This document shows positions 33,275 to 46,236 of a DNA stretch of 64,000 nt, one piece after another. The first letter of the stretch is position 1, and each line of letters begins with the position of its first letter. Under the pieces are notes generated by a model that was not told where the DNA came from, did not search any database, and saw only the letters and a list, made by a program, of their open reading frames with translations. Location: contig JAOBSW010000030.1 of assembly GCA_026214975.1 (NCBI GenBank), positions 62,001 through 126,000 of the forward strand, in the 5' to 3' direction. The DNA is from Gentiana macrophylla. Its lineage: Eukaryota > Streptophyta > Magnoliopsida > Gentianales > Gentianaceae. Position numbers and translations under genes: made by a program.

Positions 33275-35098
33275 ATGGAATTGCCTATCCGGTCACCGGA
33301 TTACGATCGCCGACGAGCTTCATACACCATAGAAACAAAAAAATTGTCTTACAGTTTTTCAAGTTCATATCATGAACTCAATTGGCTTCTGAAGAAAAAA
33401 CAGACAGAACAGAGATTGATTTTGAAGGATGTCAACTGTGAAGCTAGGCCAGGGGAGCTTACGGCGATTGCGGGTCCGAGCGGGGCTGGAAAAACAACAC
33501 TGCTTGAAATTCTTGCAGGGATTATATCTTGCAAGAGGGTTTCTGGGCATGTTTTGGTTAATGGTAGTCCTACGAATGCTCAAAGGTTTTGCAAATTATC
33601 AGGATATGTCACACAAGAAGATGCTTTATTTCCACTGCTCACAGTTGAAGAAACCCTCTTGTATAGTGCTCTTTTGAGGCTTCCAGGTGGTGAGAAGAAA
33701 AGGGCACTTGATAGAGTTAAAGTGCTGATAAACGAGCTGGGCTTGAACCAAGTATCGAATTCAAAGATCGGGCTAGGATCAAATCATGGTATTTCGGGTG
33801 GTGAAAAGAGAAGGGTGTCAATTGGAGTTGAACTAGTTCATGATCCTGCTGTTATCTTTTTAGATGAACCGACCTCGGGTTTGGATTCAGCATCCGCTCT
33901 TCAAGTGATCTTATTGCTGAAAAAGATGGCAATGAAACAAGGTAAGACAATAGTCTTGACAATCCATCAACCCGGATTTCGGATTATTGAAATGTTGGAT
34001 CGCCTAGTTTTGATTTCAAATGGAGTTTCTGTCCATAATGGTTCCTTTAAAAATCTTGAGGAGAAACTTAAATCAACTGGCTACGGCATTCGTGATCGGT
34101 TCAATGTTCTTGAATTCGCCATTGAAGTTACTGGAAGCTTGTTGATGAACAACACATCAGAACAATCTACAGAAGTTTCTAAGAAACAAATTATCCCCTT
34201 TGATCAACCATCAACTAGAGAAAAATCTCCGTCGTATTCGAATTCTTGCTTTAAAGAGGTAATGATCCTAGGCCAAAGATTCTGCAAGAACATACTCAGA
34301 TCTAATGAACTCTTCAGAACAAGAATCATCCAATCTCTGGTAGCTGGTTTTACACTTGGGACAATCTTTATAAACAATGGCAATAATACTATAGGGGAGC
34401 TTGCATTACAAACTAGATTAGGATTTTTTGCTTTCACACTGACATTCTTGCTTTCTTCAACAACAGAAGGGCTTCCGATTTTCTTGCAAGAACGGCGGAT
34501 TTTTATGAGAGAAACTTCAACAGGGGCATATAGGGTATCTTCTTATGTTATAGCTAACACCATTGTTTTCCTTCCTTTCCTTCTAATGGTTGGATTTCTC
34601 TACACAGCCCCGGTTTATTGGCTCGTTGGCCTTAGACGTAGTGTTGATGGATACCTCTACTTCACTTTGGTTGTTTGGATGGTAGTTTTGATGTCAAATT
34701 CCTTTACATCATGCTTTAGTGCCTTGGTTCCGAACTACATCATGGGGATTTCTATAATCTCGGGGTTGATGGGCTCCTTCTTTCTCTTCTCGGGTTACTT
34801 CATTACAAAGGAAAACATACCAAGTTACTGGATTTTCATGCATTACTTAAGTCTTTTTAAATACCCGTTCGAGTGCTTCTTGATTAACGAGTATGGAGGA
34901 GGGCAAGGAGGAAACAGATGCTTAGAAGAAGGAGGAGATCAAGAATGTCAGTTATATGGAAACCAGTTCTTGAGACAGCAAGGAATAGAAGAGCATCAGA
35001 AATGGACCAATTTGTTAGTCATGTTGGCTTTTATTATTAGCTACAGATTGCTCTGTTTTCTGATTTTACGCTACAAATGCTACAGATCCAGAAGTTAG
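33275..35098 (+). CDS. ABCG10: Half-size ABC transporter G family member, ABCG10-like
   Basis: A single uninterrupted 607-residue frame. It encodes a plasma-membrane-type half-transporter that works as a dimer and uses ATP to export a substrate not identifiable from sequence. ABC domain: Walker A GPSGAGKT (67-74), Q-loop Gln 114, signature SGGE (174-177), Walker B VIFLDEP (193-199), switch His 231. An ABC2 membrane domain follows (about 340-607) with six or so hydrophobic segments, including [20 protein letters not shown] and [15 protein letters not shown]. The order ABC then membrane domain defines ABCG. The start [10 protein letters not shown] resembles the family N-terminus, so it is preferred to the ATG 39 bases upstream (33236). 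No intron is needed, as in several WBC-type ABCGs. Intact; the paralogue assignment is from remembered similarity. Confidence 0.88.
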   Translation: MELPIRSPDYDRRRASYTIETKKLSYSFSSSYHELNWLLKKKQTEQRLILKDVNCEARPGELTAIAGPSGAGKTTLLEILAGIISCKRVSGHVLVNGSPTNAQRFCKLSGYVTQEDALFPLLTVEETLLYSALLRLPGGEKKRALDRVKVLINELGLNQVSNSKIGLGSNHGISGGEKRRVSIGVELVHDPAVIFLDEPTSGLDSASALQVILLLKKMAMKQGKTIVLTIHQPGFRIIEMLDRLVLISNGVSVHNGSFKNLEEKLKSTGYGIRDRFNVLEFAIEVTGSLLMNNTSEQSTEVSKKQIIPFDQPSTREKSPSYSNSCFKEVMILGQRFCKNILRSNELFRTRIIQSLVAGFTLGTIFINNGNNTIGELALQTRLGFFAFTLTFLLSSTTEGLPIFLQERRIFMRETSTGAYRVSSYVIANTIVFLPFLLMVGFLYTAPVYWLVGLRRSVDGYLYFTLVVWMVVLMSNSFTSCFSALVPNYIMGISIISGLMGSFFLFSGYFITKENIPSYWIFMHYLSLFKYPFECFLINEYGGGQGGNRCLEEGGDQECQLYGNQFLRQQGIEEHQKWTNLLVMLAFIISYRLLCFLILRYKCYRSRS

Positions 35099-35184
35099 TC
35101 CTCACTTTTCAAGCATTCTTTAGGCTCAGCATTGGGCTACCTCTTTATATTCTTTAAGCATCTTACATTGTTATAGCATAGCTG

Positions 35185-35190
35185 AATAAA
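35185..35190 (+). terminator. Poly(A) signal of the ABCG10-like gene
   Basis: AATAAA in a T-rich context, 87 bp after the stop codon. It is a plausible near-upstream element for 3' end formation; the cleavage site was not determined. Confidence 0.5.
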
Positions 35191-35700
35191 TTTCAAGGAA
35201 TCTTGTATGTCCATTTCAATTCAAATTTAAGTACCAACTTATAGAAGCCTCTGGCATTTGTGTTCTTCAAATTATCCGCGATGAAACCATGATCTTTCAA
35301 TGCAATGTAAGTAGAAATGTAGAATGAATGAAAGCACTTTAAATGATGTCTTATGGGTCATATAAGTTATATAGAGGCTATCACAGAAAACAGGGTTTAT
35401 ATGCAGGATCCTGAAGAGGGCTGTGTTTATTAGGCCTACTGTATTGTTTCCACATTATTAATCTTGATATATCAGCCCAAAAGACTGGTACACATGATTA
35501 TCAAACCATATTACCTAAATCTATCTATAGAAAAAAAAACAAAACAGAAGCAAAACGAAACTACTAAGAGATAACTCGCGAAGACAGAAAAGAATAAATA
35601 AGCAAATATCTTTATAACTCTTTGACATATCATTCACTGGACTACAAAACAATTCTTATATAACAAGATTTACTCATTTACATTGATTACTAAAACAATG

Positions 35701-35704
<4 letters not shown>

Positions 35705-35748
<44 letters not shown>
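35705..35748. repeat. (TA)n microsatellite between the two genes
   Basis: About 44 bp of TA in the intergenic spacer between the convergent transporter and kinase genes. The remaining spacer (35191-35704, 35749-35915) shows no other feature. Confidence 0.9.
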
Positions 35749-35749
<1 letters not shown>

Positions 35750-35915
35750 TAGAGCCAAGAAAACAAGAGGGATCAAGAGAGTGAATAGTCGTGGGATGCA
35801 GAATGATGGCTCACAACACTGAAAAATAGTTCACCGGAGCAAGAAAACAAAACTTTTACGTTTACTAGAAGTGAAATGTGATTACAAAGCTTATTTTAGC
35901 CATGCAGAACGAGAA

Positions 35916-37704
35916 TCAAGTACTTCTATCATTAATGGATGTGAAACTAAAGGGGGAGTATGTCATCATTGAGTTTCCCAAAGAAGATGAATTGGCAGGC
36001 TCCCCTGAACTAGTAGATGTTGAATCATATGCAGTATTCTTTTTACCTCTTAGACCAAGAAGTTCAGGTAGCATCCCGGGTTTTGATATTTGTTCATCAT
36101 CCAGATAAATCTCTCCGGACAGCAGTTCCACAACCGTAGGCATCGATGGCCTTTTATTGGGTATGTCTTGGGTACATAATAGAGCAATTTTTAGGTACCT
36201 GCACGCCGCATCAACTTTCATGTCGTCTCCGAGAGCGGGATCAATTAGTTGATCCAACTCGTCTTTCTCGTAAAGCCTCCATGCCTGCACACATGTTTAG
36301 ACAAAATGTAAACATGACAGAAATCAACGCCTCAACCTTTGAATGTTTGTGTACTTAACATAGAAAACCAGTAGCATTATCTAGTTAAAAGTAGGAAGTC
36401 GGTTTTTCACCTTTTCAAGAAGAAATTGCTCTCCTACAGGTAACCGCCTCTCTGTATTGCACCTTCCGCTAATAATTTCCAATACAAGAATCCCAAAACT
36501 ATAAATATCAGCATTTCGCGTCAATTGGCCTCGAATGGCATACTCAGGAGCCAGATAACCTCTACAACCAAATAAATATGAAGCAAAAGTTCGGTCATCA
36601 CCGATGAATTGACTGAGCAATGGGTACTTTGGAAGGAAGTAATAGATTGAAAAAACGATCTTACAAAGTTCCAGCAACACGTGTGGTAATATGAGTCAAA
36701 TTATTTGGAAAGAGCTTTGCAAGGCCGAAATCTGAAATCTTGGGAGTAAGGTCTTCATCAAGAAGAATATTGCTTGCTTTGATATCTCTGTGAACAATAT
36801 GAGGTTGGACATCCTCATGTAGGAAAGCAAGCCCCCGAGCAACACCGATACAAATTCTTGTTCGTGCTTCCCAGCTAAAGTAAATATTGCTTCATGGGCA
36901 CCTATAGTAAATTATTGTTGTCATTATAGAATATAACTAACGGTTTTCTGTTGATAAGGAGGTGTATGACTTACCAAGAAGAGTTTGAGCAAGGCTGTTA
37001 TTCTCAAGATATCCATACACCAACATCCTGTGGTCGTGTTCTATACAACAACCGTATAACTTTACAAGATTTTCATGTTCAATCCCAGATATTGCAGCAA
37101 TCTCTGCCAAGAATTCACGCACACCTTGAGTTGACTCAGCAGAGAGCACCTTTATGGCAACCAAGCTGCCATCTTTTAGTCTCCCCTGTAATGGAAGTAA
37201 TGCTTAAGCAGGTAACTTGGAGAAAAATTCATCAACAATGACATGTGAAGGTAGATGATTCAAATTACCTTGTAGACAGAACCAAATCCTCCTCGTCCAA
37301 TTCTATTTGACGGCATAAAATCATCAGTGGCTTTTTGCAACTCGATGTAACTGTACAGTCTGACGTTCTCAACATTTGAAACCTCTGCATCAGTTTTTAA
37401 CTCAGTTATAAGATCCTCATAAGAATAAAAAATCTTATGCTCCTAAACATGGCCAGGTGACACTTATAGCTTTTGCAGCATTATGATTTAGCGTAATATC
37501 ATCCCATCACGTGGAGTTTGAAGTACGTGCAGACATGAACTTGATCACTTGTGTGTGCAACAGAATCGTAAAAACACTAAACAAAATGGTATCCAACACT
37601 GCTTGTCACTTACCATCATCAACATCTACTCGTTCCAGAGGTGCAGGAGCAGAAGTCCTTTTCTTTCGCTTAAAAAAGTTAGGCAGACAAGTCCTCACAC
37701 GCAT
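35916..37704 (-). CDS. CRPK1: CRPK1-like receptor-like cytoplasmic kinase, six coding exons
   Basis: Proposed exons on the - strand: 37704-37614, 37384-37269, 37185-36975, 36901-36665, 36561-36411 and 36284-35916, each bounded by GT and AG. Exon 1 gives a basic N-terminus ([15 protein letters not shown]) without a membrane segment. Exon 2 has LQKATDDF and the Gly loop IGRGGFGSV. Exon 3 has VAIK and [11 protein letters not shown]. Exon 4 has the HRDIKASN catalytic loop and DFGLAKL. Exon 5 has [14 protein letters not shown]. Exon 6 ends the kinase ([20 protein letters not shown]) and adds a Ser-rich tail. The whole is near 390 residues, usual for the CRPK1 group, which acts at the plasma membrane in cold signalling. 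The exon 3/4 join is one base out of frame at 36890-36901, so this allele may be broken or the base wrong. Confidence 0.7.
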
Positions 37705-38690
37705 TTCGTATGCCAGCTGAAAGCTTAATTGAATTTCCTGCAAAAGGTTCAATTGTTTTAACAATACGTTTCAAAACTCCTGATCTCAGGCTTAAAACCC
37801 GAATGAGAATATGCTAATTACTTTACTACTTATGCCCTTCACATTCAACTTAGTAATAATCCATACTTTCAAAATAGCCCACAGCCAAATATTAAAACTT
37901 TACACCAGTTCTTTCAAGCAATAACTGTGCAATCACTCACAATTCATATAAATATGCAAACCCAAGTGCTAAATCTACTAGAATAAGAGAAAAAGGCAAT
38001 CAACACCAAGATATCAAAGTTTGACCAGAATTTGGTATACTAGAAGAATATCATGCATTTTCTGTTCTCTGAATCTAAGGCACCTCATAGGCATACATTT
38101 GATGAGCAGCAAAGACTCATCTAATGGTGCGGTGCAAATAGAGAATCTCTGGCATCAACCTTCACCTCTAAACTAACCATCCTAAAATGCTGTCAACATT
38201 TGCCAAAATGATGTACAAGTTTAGAGAAAACCTAACGGTGTAAATGGCAAATGAACTCAAAGCATAAAGGAAGGGAAAAAAAACCCACAAATTTTGAGTA
38301 AATACTAGTAACAAACTTCTCTTTTAAGAGGAAGGATCACGCTGAAAACCGCATAAAACTGATTCGTCGAGTCAAAAAAAAGAGAGAAAAATAGGTTAGT
38401 AGTTCAGAAATAATTAACATGAGCAAATCATACTAGGGAAAATATCCACAATTGACTATAACTACATGAAAAGAATAAAATGGTGGAGCACAAGTAGAAG
38501 AAGAAAGATGATAGCTTTACATACAAAATTTACTGGAACTAAGAAACCCTCTTCAAGAAATAGGAGCTCAATTGCTTTGGTATTTTAGAGATCCTTCCGT
38601 CTTCTCAAGTTTTTTTTGTGAAGCAAAAAATGTTTATGGAGAAGGGGATAGAGACTAGAGAGCAATTCTTTGAATGAATGAAATGAAATG
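37705..38690 (-). other. Probable 5' UTR exon and leader intron of the kinase gene
   Basis: On the - strand, TTTTGCAG|GAAATTC (boundary 37738/37737) is a good 3' splice site 33 bases before the kinase start codon. A possible donor TTTT|GTATGT lies at 38525/38524, after a purine/pyrimidine-rich leader at about 38690-38526. The implied leader intron is about 790 bp. No other coding block is visible from 37740 to 38525. The transcription start was not located. Confidence 0.4.
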
Positions 38691-38896
38691 AAGAGCTTCT
38701 TTGACATATACTAACAAGAAGTCTTCTTTCTATCCTTTTCAACAGAAGACATAAATAATGTAATCTCTTTTTTATACGACCCTTGCATACAGATAAAGTT
38801 AATTTTTTTATTATGAAAAAAAAAAAAACTTTTTTTGCGATCTAAAATCTAAATATTGAATAAAAATGGAAAAATATTTCATTAAATACCATATTA

Positions 38897-39155
38897 CTCT
38901 TTCCGTTCCAAATTATCTAAGTCAGTTGTCAAAATCACATATATTAATAAAGTGAGTTAATGCATTGATTTTAAAATGAAATAAATAAAAAATCCTTAGA
39001 TATAATTAATGTGATATTATTTTTTATCTTCATATTGCAATAAATAAGCAGAAAGTTGTTAAAAAATCATAAATGTTGAATTGAAACGTAATTGCCTCAG
39101 ATAGAATGGAATAAATGATTATAGCAATTGCCTCAGATAAATTGGAACGAGGGAG
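38897..39155. mobile_element. Stowaway-like MITE upstream of the kinase
   Basis: CTCTTTCCGTTCC...GGAACGAGGGAG inverted ends with TA on both sides, 259 bp. It contains an internal repeat of ATTGCCTCAGAT(A). It is a shorter subfamily than the array MITEs and sits about 0.2 kb upstream of the putative kinase leader exon. Confidence 0.8.
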
Positions 39156-39384
39156 TATTTCTTTATTCGTTTTGGGGAAAAGAACTTATTATTAAGAAAA
39201 TCCCCAAAACGAGCGGATCACACGTCATCCAGGGTTAAATGATGTATGGTTAAATGATGAACTGGGACATTTCACAAACCGCATATAAAAGTAAAGAAGA
39301 TAACAAGAAACTTCGAAGCCTTAGCAGAACACGTTAAAAAGGCGAAAGATCATGGTCCGACTCTAGATAAACGATGCACAATCT

Positions 39385-40172
39385 ACAACCTTATCACCCT
39401 TATTCGTTAACACCCCCCATGCCATGAATACCGCTTTCGACTCCAAGGGTTCTACCTCTATACTTGGGTCCAAATGGAAGGAATAGAATATCAGAATAAA
39501 CCCCTCATGGTCCTGGAAAATAAGACCAATGCCTGTCGAAGTGCTAGTCGCCGAGGCATCAACAATTCCACATTACACTTAATCTTCTCCATACTTGGCG
39601 CCTCTTGTCGATGTGGTAGCACATACCAAGCTTGAGGTAGTTGTGTCGCGCACCATGCCCCCCGATACTCCATAGCAACCGCCATGGATCTTACACATGA
39701 TCTTAAACACATAAATTGCACTATCGTCAAAGAGTGGACTACATAGTGCCTTCCATATATGCCACATCATCCATACCACGTTAGTCACTTCCTCCAACGA
39801 CCTAGTGGCTAGCATATGTGAAAGAAATTGCCTAAAATCTGATGTAGCTACAAACCAAACTAACTGCGCAAAAGGTGAACATTCTCAGACTCTACCAGCT
39901 AGCTCAGAGTCAAACAGTACATGCCTCAAACTCTCGTTCCCCTATCCACAAGCCAAGCATCTACTTATCCTCAAATTTCGCCTCTGTAAGTAGTGTGCAA
40001 CAAGAAAACTATCATGTAAACAAAACCATAAAAATGTTGAACACGTGGCCGAATAGGGATAGACCAACAATGACGCCAAATACCATCCGGCCCACTTGAG
40101 GAGGACGCTCTCAAAGTTGACAACACCGGCCACCGGGCGATGGAGGATAAGAGCCAAATGGTAATCATACAT
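39385..40172 (-). pseudogene. LINE 3' fragment: zinc-binding RT tail and RNase H
   Basis: Read on the - strand, a zf-RVT-like block (VQHFYGFVYMIVFLLHTTY, then RRNLRISRCLACG) is followed by VVWMMWHIWKALCSPLF (39815 frame) and an RNase H-like segment. That segment carries VDASATSTSTGIGLIFQDHEG and VEPLESKAVFMAW near 39560-39420, in a frame different from its upstream neighbour. This order matches the 3' half of plant L1-type LINE ORF2. No poly(A) tail or target duplication is visible. 39156-39384 shows nothing. Confidence 0.6.
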
Positions 40173-40359
40173 GAGGAAGTAAATTCTTTCGATAGAGTAA
40201 TAACCTCAATTATATATAATTTCTTCCGATCCTCACTTGGGCCAATGGACTAAAGTAATAACATCGCTAAATGCATATTACGTAATAAAAAAAATTGAAT
40301 CCTTAAAGACCCAATATAAAAAATAAAAATAATGATAATAATAATACTAATAATAATAA

Positions 40360-40674
40360 TGTTATAAAATTTATAGTGTGAATGTCCATTATCTCACAAG
40401 AAGTTCTTATTCAATTCTAGCATTCCCTACCATTCATCATGTGTAAACTTAAGTTACAAATTCCAAGAGTTTCCATGTAACTTATTATCATTCATTATAT
40501 ACTTTATTGTATCATTGTAGTTGGTTTATGTACCTTTGGTGTTGTATAAATACCTCATCCATATCTTTGGAATGGAGGTAGAGAAGTAGAGAAGAAGTAA
40601 TAATAAAATGATCCTTCTTCCTTTTGTCTAATTCTTTGTTCTTGTAGTTTTGTTTTGTTTCGCTTATTTTATAA
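40360..40674 (+). repeat. 5' LTR of the degenerate Copia element
   Basis: TGTTATAAAATTTATAGTGTG at the left; the right edge is at about 40674, before AACGTTATCAGCACGAAA, the position of the primer binding site. It contains a TATA-like GTATAAATACCTC (about 40541). It matches the 3' LTR over nearly its whole length. Confidence 0.8.
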
Positions 40675-42899
40675 AACGTTATCAGCACGAAACTCTACCA
40701 CTGATAAATCAAACAGCTTGACATTTGATTGGAAAATCTTAAGGAGTTTTTAGAAGAAAACAATGAAGGCCTAAAGACCAACAATGACAATTTCAAACAG
40801 CCGTGGTTTGCTGTTGCCTTTGGATTCATCCCAATAGAGATTTCATAATGAGATTAAATTGCAATTGTGTACACGAAGTTGCAAAAGATTGCCATGGAAC
40901 ACAATTTACTCCTTCAATTCATGCTCTCACCAACTTCCCTCAACCATTATTAATGCAGATCTTAAGTGGATGACATATAATATATGCAATGTAAATTTTC
41001 AATTTCATCATCACAAGTTTTTTCGTTGTGGTGAGAAATGTGTGATTACAACATGATTTGAATAAAGAAGCGGGTTATCAAACCGGAAGAAAATGAGGAA
41101 AAGGGAAGGGATTCGATTATTCAGGTAGATTTTATTTTATCAATATTATTATATAATTGTATTATTTTTAAATTTACATATTATGGATACAATTAACTAT
41201 ACAATTTATGATGTTATTTTTACGACATCAGTATGATGATGTATCAAGTCAATATCTCATGAAAATATTATTGATATCCGTCGATTCAATGATGCCATGA
41301 AGGCTGAAATATAATCATATTGTGTTCGTCGGACAATTTGAAAATGAATATATGATGACCTGGAGATGGTTAATATTTCAAATGAGCATAGATATGGACT
41401 TCATGTCCATCATTTTATCAATAGCTTATAGTTCGTAAAAGTGAGTATGAAATTCACATAAAATAATAGAGGACATGTCTATAGTTTAAAGTGAATATAA
41501 AATTCACACAAATAAATGCGGACTTGGAGTCCATAGTAAAGGCATGTTCTCATGAGTAATATAAAACCAGGAGATAAGAAATCTAATGGAACACAATATG
41601 AGGCTTTAATGATTACCGTTCCGAAAAATAAAATCACTTCTATCGATTAATGATGATGACAATATATGTCTCTTCAATAATGCAACAATGCACATTCTAC
41701 TGAAAATTAAGAGAAAAATCTCAATTAACAAAAATGGGAGAAGCAAATTATAATGTATGCAATAACTATTTTTATATAAGGCTTCAAAAGAGCCATTGAA
41801 ACAAAATTATTTGAAATAAAACTCTATACTCTCCCAAGCCTCGATTATTTGTATTGAATTTCATTGAGATATGAGTATCGTATCGAGACTACTAAAGAGT
41901 ATTTACTCGTTATGAATATCATTTGTCGGCGAAATGTGTAGAAACAATATGCTTAAAAACGACGAGACATGTTCATTGCTTGAAGAAAACGTGACAATCA
42001 CTATATGCATCATTTATGCAATTAAATTATATAAGATGCATCATGCTACAAGTACATTCTATCAAGTAAATGTCATTAAATTAAAGATGTATCATTCCGT
42101 TCACCGAAGTGAACGGAAATATATTATTTTTCTGAAGATATCAATTACCGTGGTCATGCAATAATGAGACAATGGATGAAACAATATTGAAATGTCAATC
42201 TCCAGAAGAGATTATTCAAATTTCCCCGATTTAAATATATTCCCGAAGTTTGTTGATACTTGCATAAGAGGATATCACATTAAAATATAGAATCCGTCAC
42301 GGGTTATTGCAAATATTCTAGATATCAATTGTGATTAAAGTATTGTCTGAGATTAGTGGGTGGAAAAATAAATATAAATTAATCAATTCTCGTGGCAAAT
42401 ATTATAATATAAATGAACTTGAAGTTCATATCTGAATAGTTGTGATTGAATCACGTAATATACACACAATGTTGACAAAAGTTACCATGTGAATTAAGAA
42501 CTCTAAACGATTTATAAATTATAAATGTTCTAGTAAGATAAAAGTTATAAAGACATGTCATAAAAGAGCAATTCAACATATCAATATATAAGACACAACA
42601 AGCATTGACGATCTCATGTGGGGGATACATGAAGTTCAGTGTATTATATTATTTTATCGAAACCCCAAAGGAATGTAAAAAATAAGGTGAATGATTTTTG
42701 AAGAATCTGAAATGGCATAGTGCTACATATGTTGATATTTATTTTAAACGCATGAAGCGTATGAGTTATTTATTTCCAAAAGATATAAATCTCATAGATA
42801 TGAGATAGTTAAATAAATTTTATAATCATTGGAAACAAAAGTCAAATAGCACTTGATCACGAGGTTGATAAAGCAAAAATCATTGCGTTTCGAAATGTG

Positions 42900-43800
42900 T
42901 AAATCAAAGCAAATGACAGAGCATCAAGTTACAGCTCGGTGCAATTACCCCATTTTAACGAAGATCATTTCACGGCATTAGGGGGAGATAAGAAAACTCC
43001 AGTATAGAATTAAAGAATGCCAAGAAATTTCATAAAAGATCTTCCATGCATCAGTTTAACTGAATTGCGAAATTACTTTAACTTGCAGTACTCAGCAAGT
43101 AATCTACCAGATTCTTTTATTCAACATAAAAGAGTGACTATTTATAATTGCACCAAAATTTGATTGATAATATATCTACGCCAGAAACGTAGAATACGGA
43201 TCGGTGTAATACATAAAATTCAGAAAATGAATTCAATATTAATATTAAGTCACTCATGAAATCTTTTGAAGAGATTCGTCTTGAAAACGAAAACCCCGAA
43301 TAAATTCGCACGCATCAAAGGATAAAATATTGGGGTTGCGGAACTATGCATTGATAAGGATTCAGTTTATGCTAATATCGAATAAGCAAAGTATTTTATG
43401 GGAGAAATTTATAATATATTATCACAATCGTCGACGACATATTTGCCTCATAATTTGCTATTATAATCTGGATCCAGAACCCAGGTCAATAATAGAGTGT
43501 AAGAAGCGCATAGACTGGGTGAATTTAAATAAGCACTGAAGGTTGAACTTGACTTGAATTTGGTTTTGTAATAACCAAATATTGATTTTGATCAATTATA
43601 TTCTCCCATTACGAACAACATATGTTCCCCTACTTAATAACTCTGCCAGCATCTAACTATTTTCATATGATGCGTGACCGTATATTTATAGGTCATTAGA
43701 CGTGAATATCTATATGAAAGTCTATGTTGAATTTTAGACATAATATCGCAACATGCAAAGTATTAAGTTGCAAAGGTCTTTGCATGACCTATAACATTAA
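42900..43800 (+). pseudogene. Decayed Copia integrase-RT core
   Basis: Broken + strand frames with recognisable blocks from the integrase end (TALGGDKK, then ASNLPDSFIQHKRVT), the start of RT (PEPRSIIECKKRIDW) and a later RT block (SIKLQRSLY). Stops and shifts occur every few dozen codons. No protease, YVDD or RNase H block survives that could be read by eye. Sequence 40690-42900 and 43800-44700 is of the same decayed internal type. Confidence 0.6.
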
Positions 43801-44721
43801 TGATAAATGTAATCAATTGAATATATTCCTCTTGAAGATGGAATATACATATATGTATAAGTAACTCATACATAATGATGAGTTATGATATTTAATCCCC
43901 TATTGTTACTTATGAGGACAATTCGGATTCTGTTGCTAGTGTTGCATAAATGAGTAGAGGGTATGACAATTTTTAACCTATACATTTAAATTGAACTCTA
44001 TAAGAGAGGTGATATACAAAAAGTACGCTTTTATGACAATCTGATAGATTTGTTCACTAAGTTAATTCTTACATCTATTTTTGGAGAAATATGTTAATTT
44101 ATAGTATTGTATTGCGTACATTTGAAAGAATGTTATCGTCATGGGGAGCGGCAATTTCAAAACAATCTTTGATGTTTTGGTCCTATAGACCAATGAATGT
44201 ACAGTTTTTCCCTTTAACTAAGTTTTTTTCCCACGTGGTTTTCTTAGTTAAAGGTTTTAACGACGATCAAATCTGTAACACATAAAAACGCAAATGTCAT
44301 AAACTATTTTCCTTGTCTAGTTTTACTAGCAAAGTTAATAGTGCGTGACATATACGTTATGCAACTTAGAAAGAGCATTCAATCAGCTCTATATTCAATG
44401 AGCTTTTTCTATTATTACATTTGCGAAGAAGATCGTTCATCTCAAATTCAATAATATTCATATAAGCGGGAGAGCACATGATTTCAGTTTAGAAGTGAAA
44501 TCGATATGCCATGAATCCAGTCAAGTGTTGATCCAACATATTCATTTACCAAAATGAGATGTTACAAATCATATGCAATCGACATATTTTTACGGACGAT
44601 TTACAACCAAAGGCGATACCCAACATTAATATCAAAGAGCTCGGAGAATGTTTTCATTAGGGGGGTAATACAAACACAAGTTAGTCGTATATTCTTTGTG
44701 TAATGGACATTCAAGGGGGAG

Positions 44722-45039
44722 TGTTATGAAATTAATAGTGTGAGTGTCCATTATCTTACAAGAAGTTCTTATTCAATTCTAGCATTCACTACCATTCATC
44801 ATATGTAAACTTAAGTTACAAATTCCAAGAGTTTCCATGTATCTTATTATCATTCATTAAATACTTTATTGTATCATTGTAGTTGGTTTATGTACCTTTG
44901 GTGTTGTATAAATACCTCATCCATATCTTTGGAATGGAGGTAGAGAAGTAGAGATGAAGTAATAATAAAATGATCCTTCTTCATTTTGTCTAATTCTTTG
45001 TTCTTGTAGTTTTGTTTTCTTTCGCTTATTTTTTTTACA
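44722..45039 (+). repeat. 3' LTR of the degenerate Copia element
   Basis: TGTTATGAAATTAATAGTGTG to TTTTTTTTACA, 318 bp. A polypurine tract abuts its left side and AATAA its right. Confidence 0.8.
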
Positions 45040-46236
45040 AATAATAATAATTACAGGATTTGACTACAACATATATACACACACCAAAATCTTTCAATCA
45101 ATTAACAATACTCACACAATAATAATTTGTTTTGAAAACATGCATCTATAATTGATTATTTTTTCTTCCCACCTAAACCAAAATAAACCTTATCTAACTT
45201 TTTGTATAGCGTACACAACTACTAAAATATTTTTCTTGTGTTGTAACAAATAGCTGCTTAAGGTGATTATTGCTTTTATGCCTCTTTTGACGATACATTT
45301 GGACAACGCTATTATCATCTGATTCAGAATCATTCTCATCATCACTATTATTGCTAATTACCAATCAATTAATTTCTTCGTTTGTAGATGATTTCATAAC
45401 TGCATCATTCTCGCTAGGATAGTTCAAAAGACATTCAACATCCATCGTATTTCTATACTGTAAATTAGAAATGACATCATTTATTCATCCAATACCTTTA
45501 CCTAATTCACCAATTTTTGGTTCAGGAACATTGTTTTCGTATTGTATATTGAAAAGATGTCTCTAAAATACTAAATAACATCGTTAAATGAATGTTGTGT
45601 TCGGAATATAGTTACTGGTTTGCTAATTTTTTCTGAAAATGAAATTCATAAATTTGTAGAAACAGATTGCAAACAAGATGAATACATAACAAGAACGAAT
45701 TTTATTCACATGTGCAAATAATGTAACACATTGAAATGAAATGCAGAAAGCGAACGTAAATGCGAAAACTTATTCAGAATGAGGCGAGTACATCACTCTG
45801 GCCTTAAGGCGTTTTTGCTCCGATTATGTGCACACGGTAATGATAATCGTCTCCCAAGATACAACATTCATATATACCTTCTTCGGAATGTTGCACTTCA
45901 ATTAGAAGAAGACGGCGACCGATCATGTTCTGTATATCTCTTCTTGACTCGAATTTATACAAAGTATTTGTATGAATATTTTAGTGCAATTGCCCAGAAT
46001 GTAGTCTAAGAAATTCTTATGAAAAAATATGCTATCTTTTTCATAATAATGATGAGAATTTATAGGAGAAATATGTCCGATCATTTAAAGATTGCACCCT
46101 TTAACCGAGAAGTTAACCTTTAACCGAAAAGAATACACCTCTTACGTGCTTGTAAACTTTCGCCGAACTGATGCAACCCTCCATTAATTTTAATTTAAAT
46201 ATCTCCAACATATTGACTATAGTCTATATATATGCC
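45040..46236. other. Intergenic DNA, no gene called
   Basis: AT-rich. A - strand stretch at about 45445-45255 reads SENDAVMKSSTNEEIN and NNSDDENDSESDDNSVVQM with one stop. It looks coding-derived but could not be assigned. 45779-46009 is a 76-codon + strand ORF without recognisable features. Low-confidence transposon remains are likely. Confidence 0.4.

Larger units (their letters stand above)
40360..45039 (+). mobile_element. Degenerate full-length Ty1/Copia element
   Basis: 5' LTR 40360-40674 and 3' LTR 44722-45039 are very similar by eye. A polypurine tract AAGGGGGAG (44713-44721) precedes the 3' LTR. AATAA flanks both ends (40355-40359, 45040-45044), though in an ATA-rich context. The internal 4 kb has no long frame, but Copia scraps are readable: LGGDKK and QYSASNLPDSFIQHKRVT (about 42980-43140), PEPRSIIECKKRIDWVN (43473-43520) and SIKLQRSLY (about 43760). 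It is heavily decayed inside. Confidence 0.8.
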
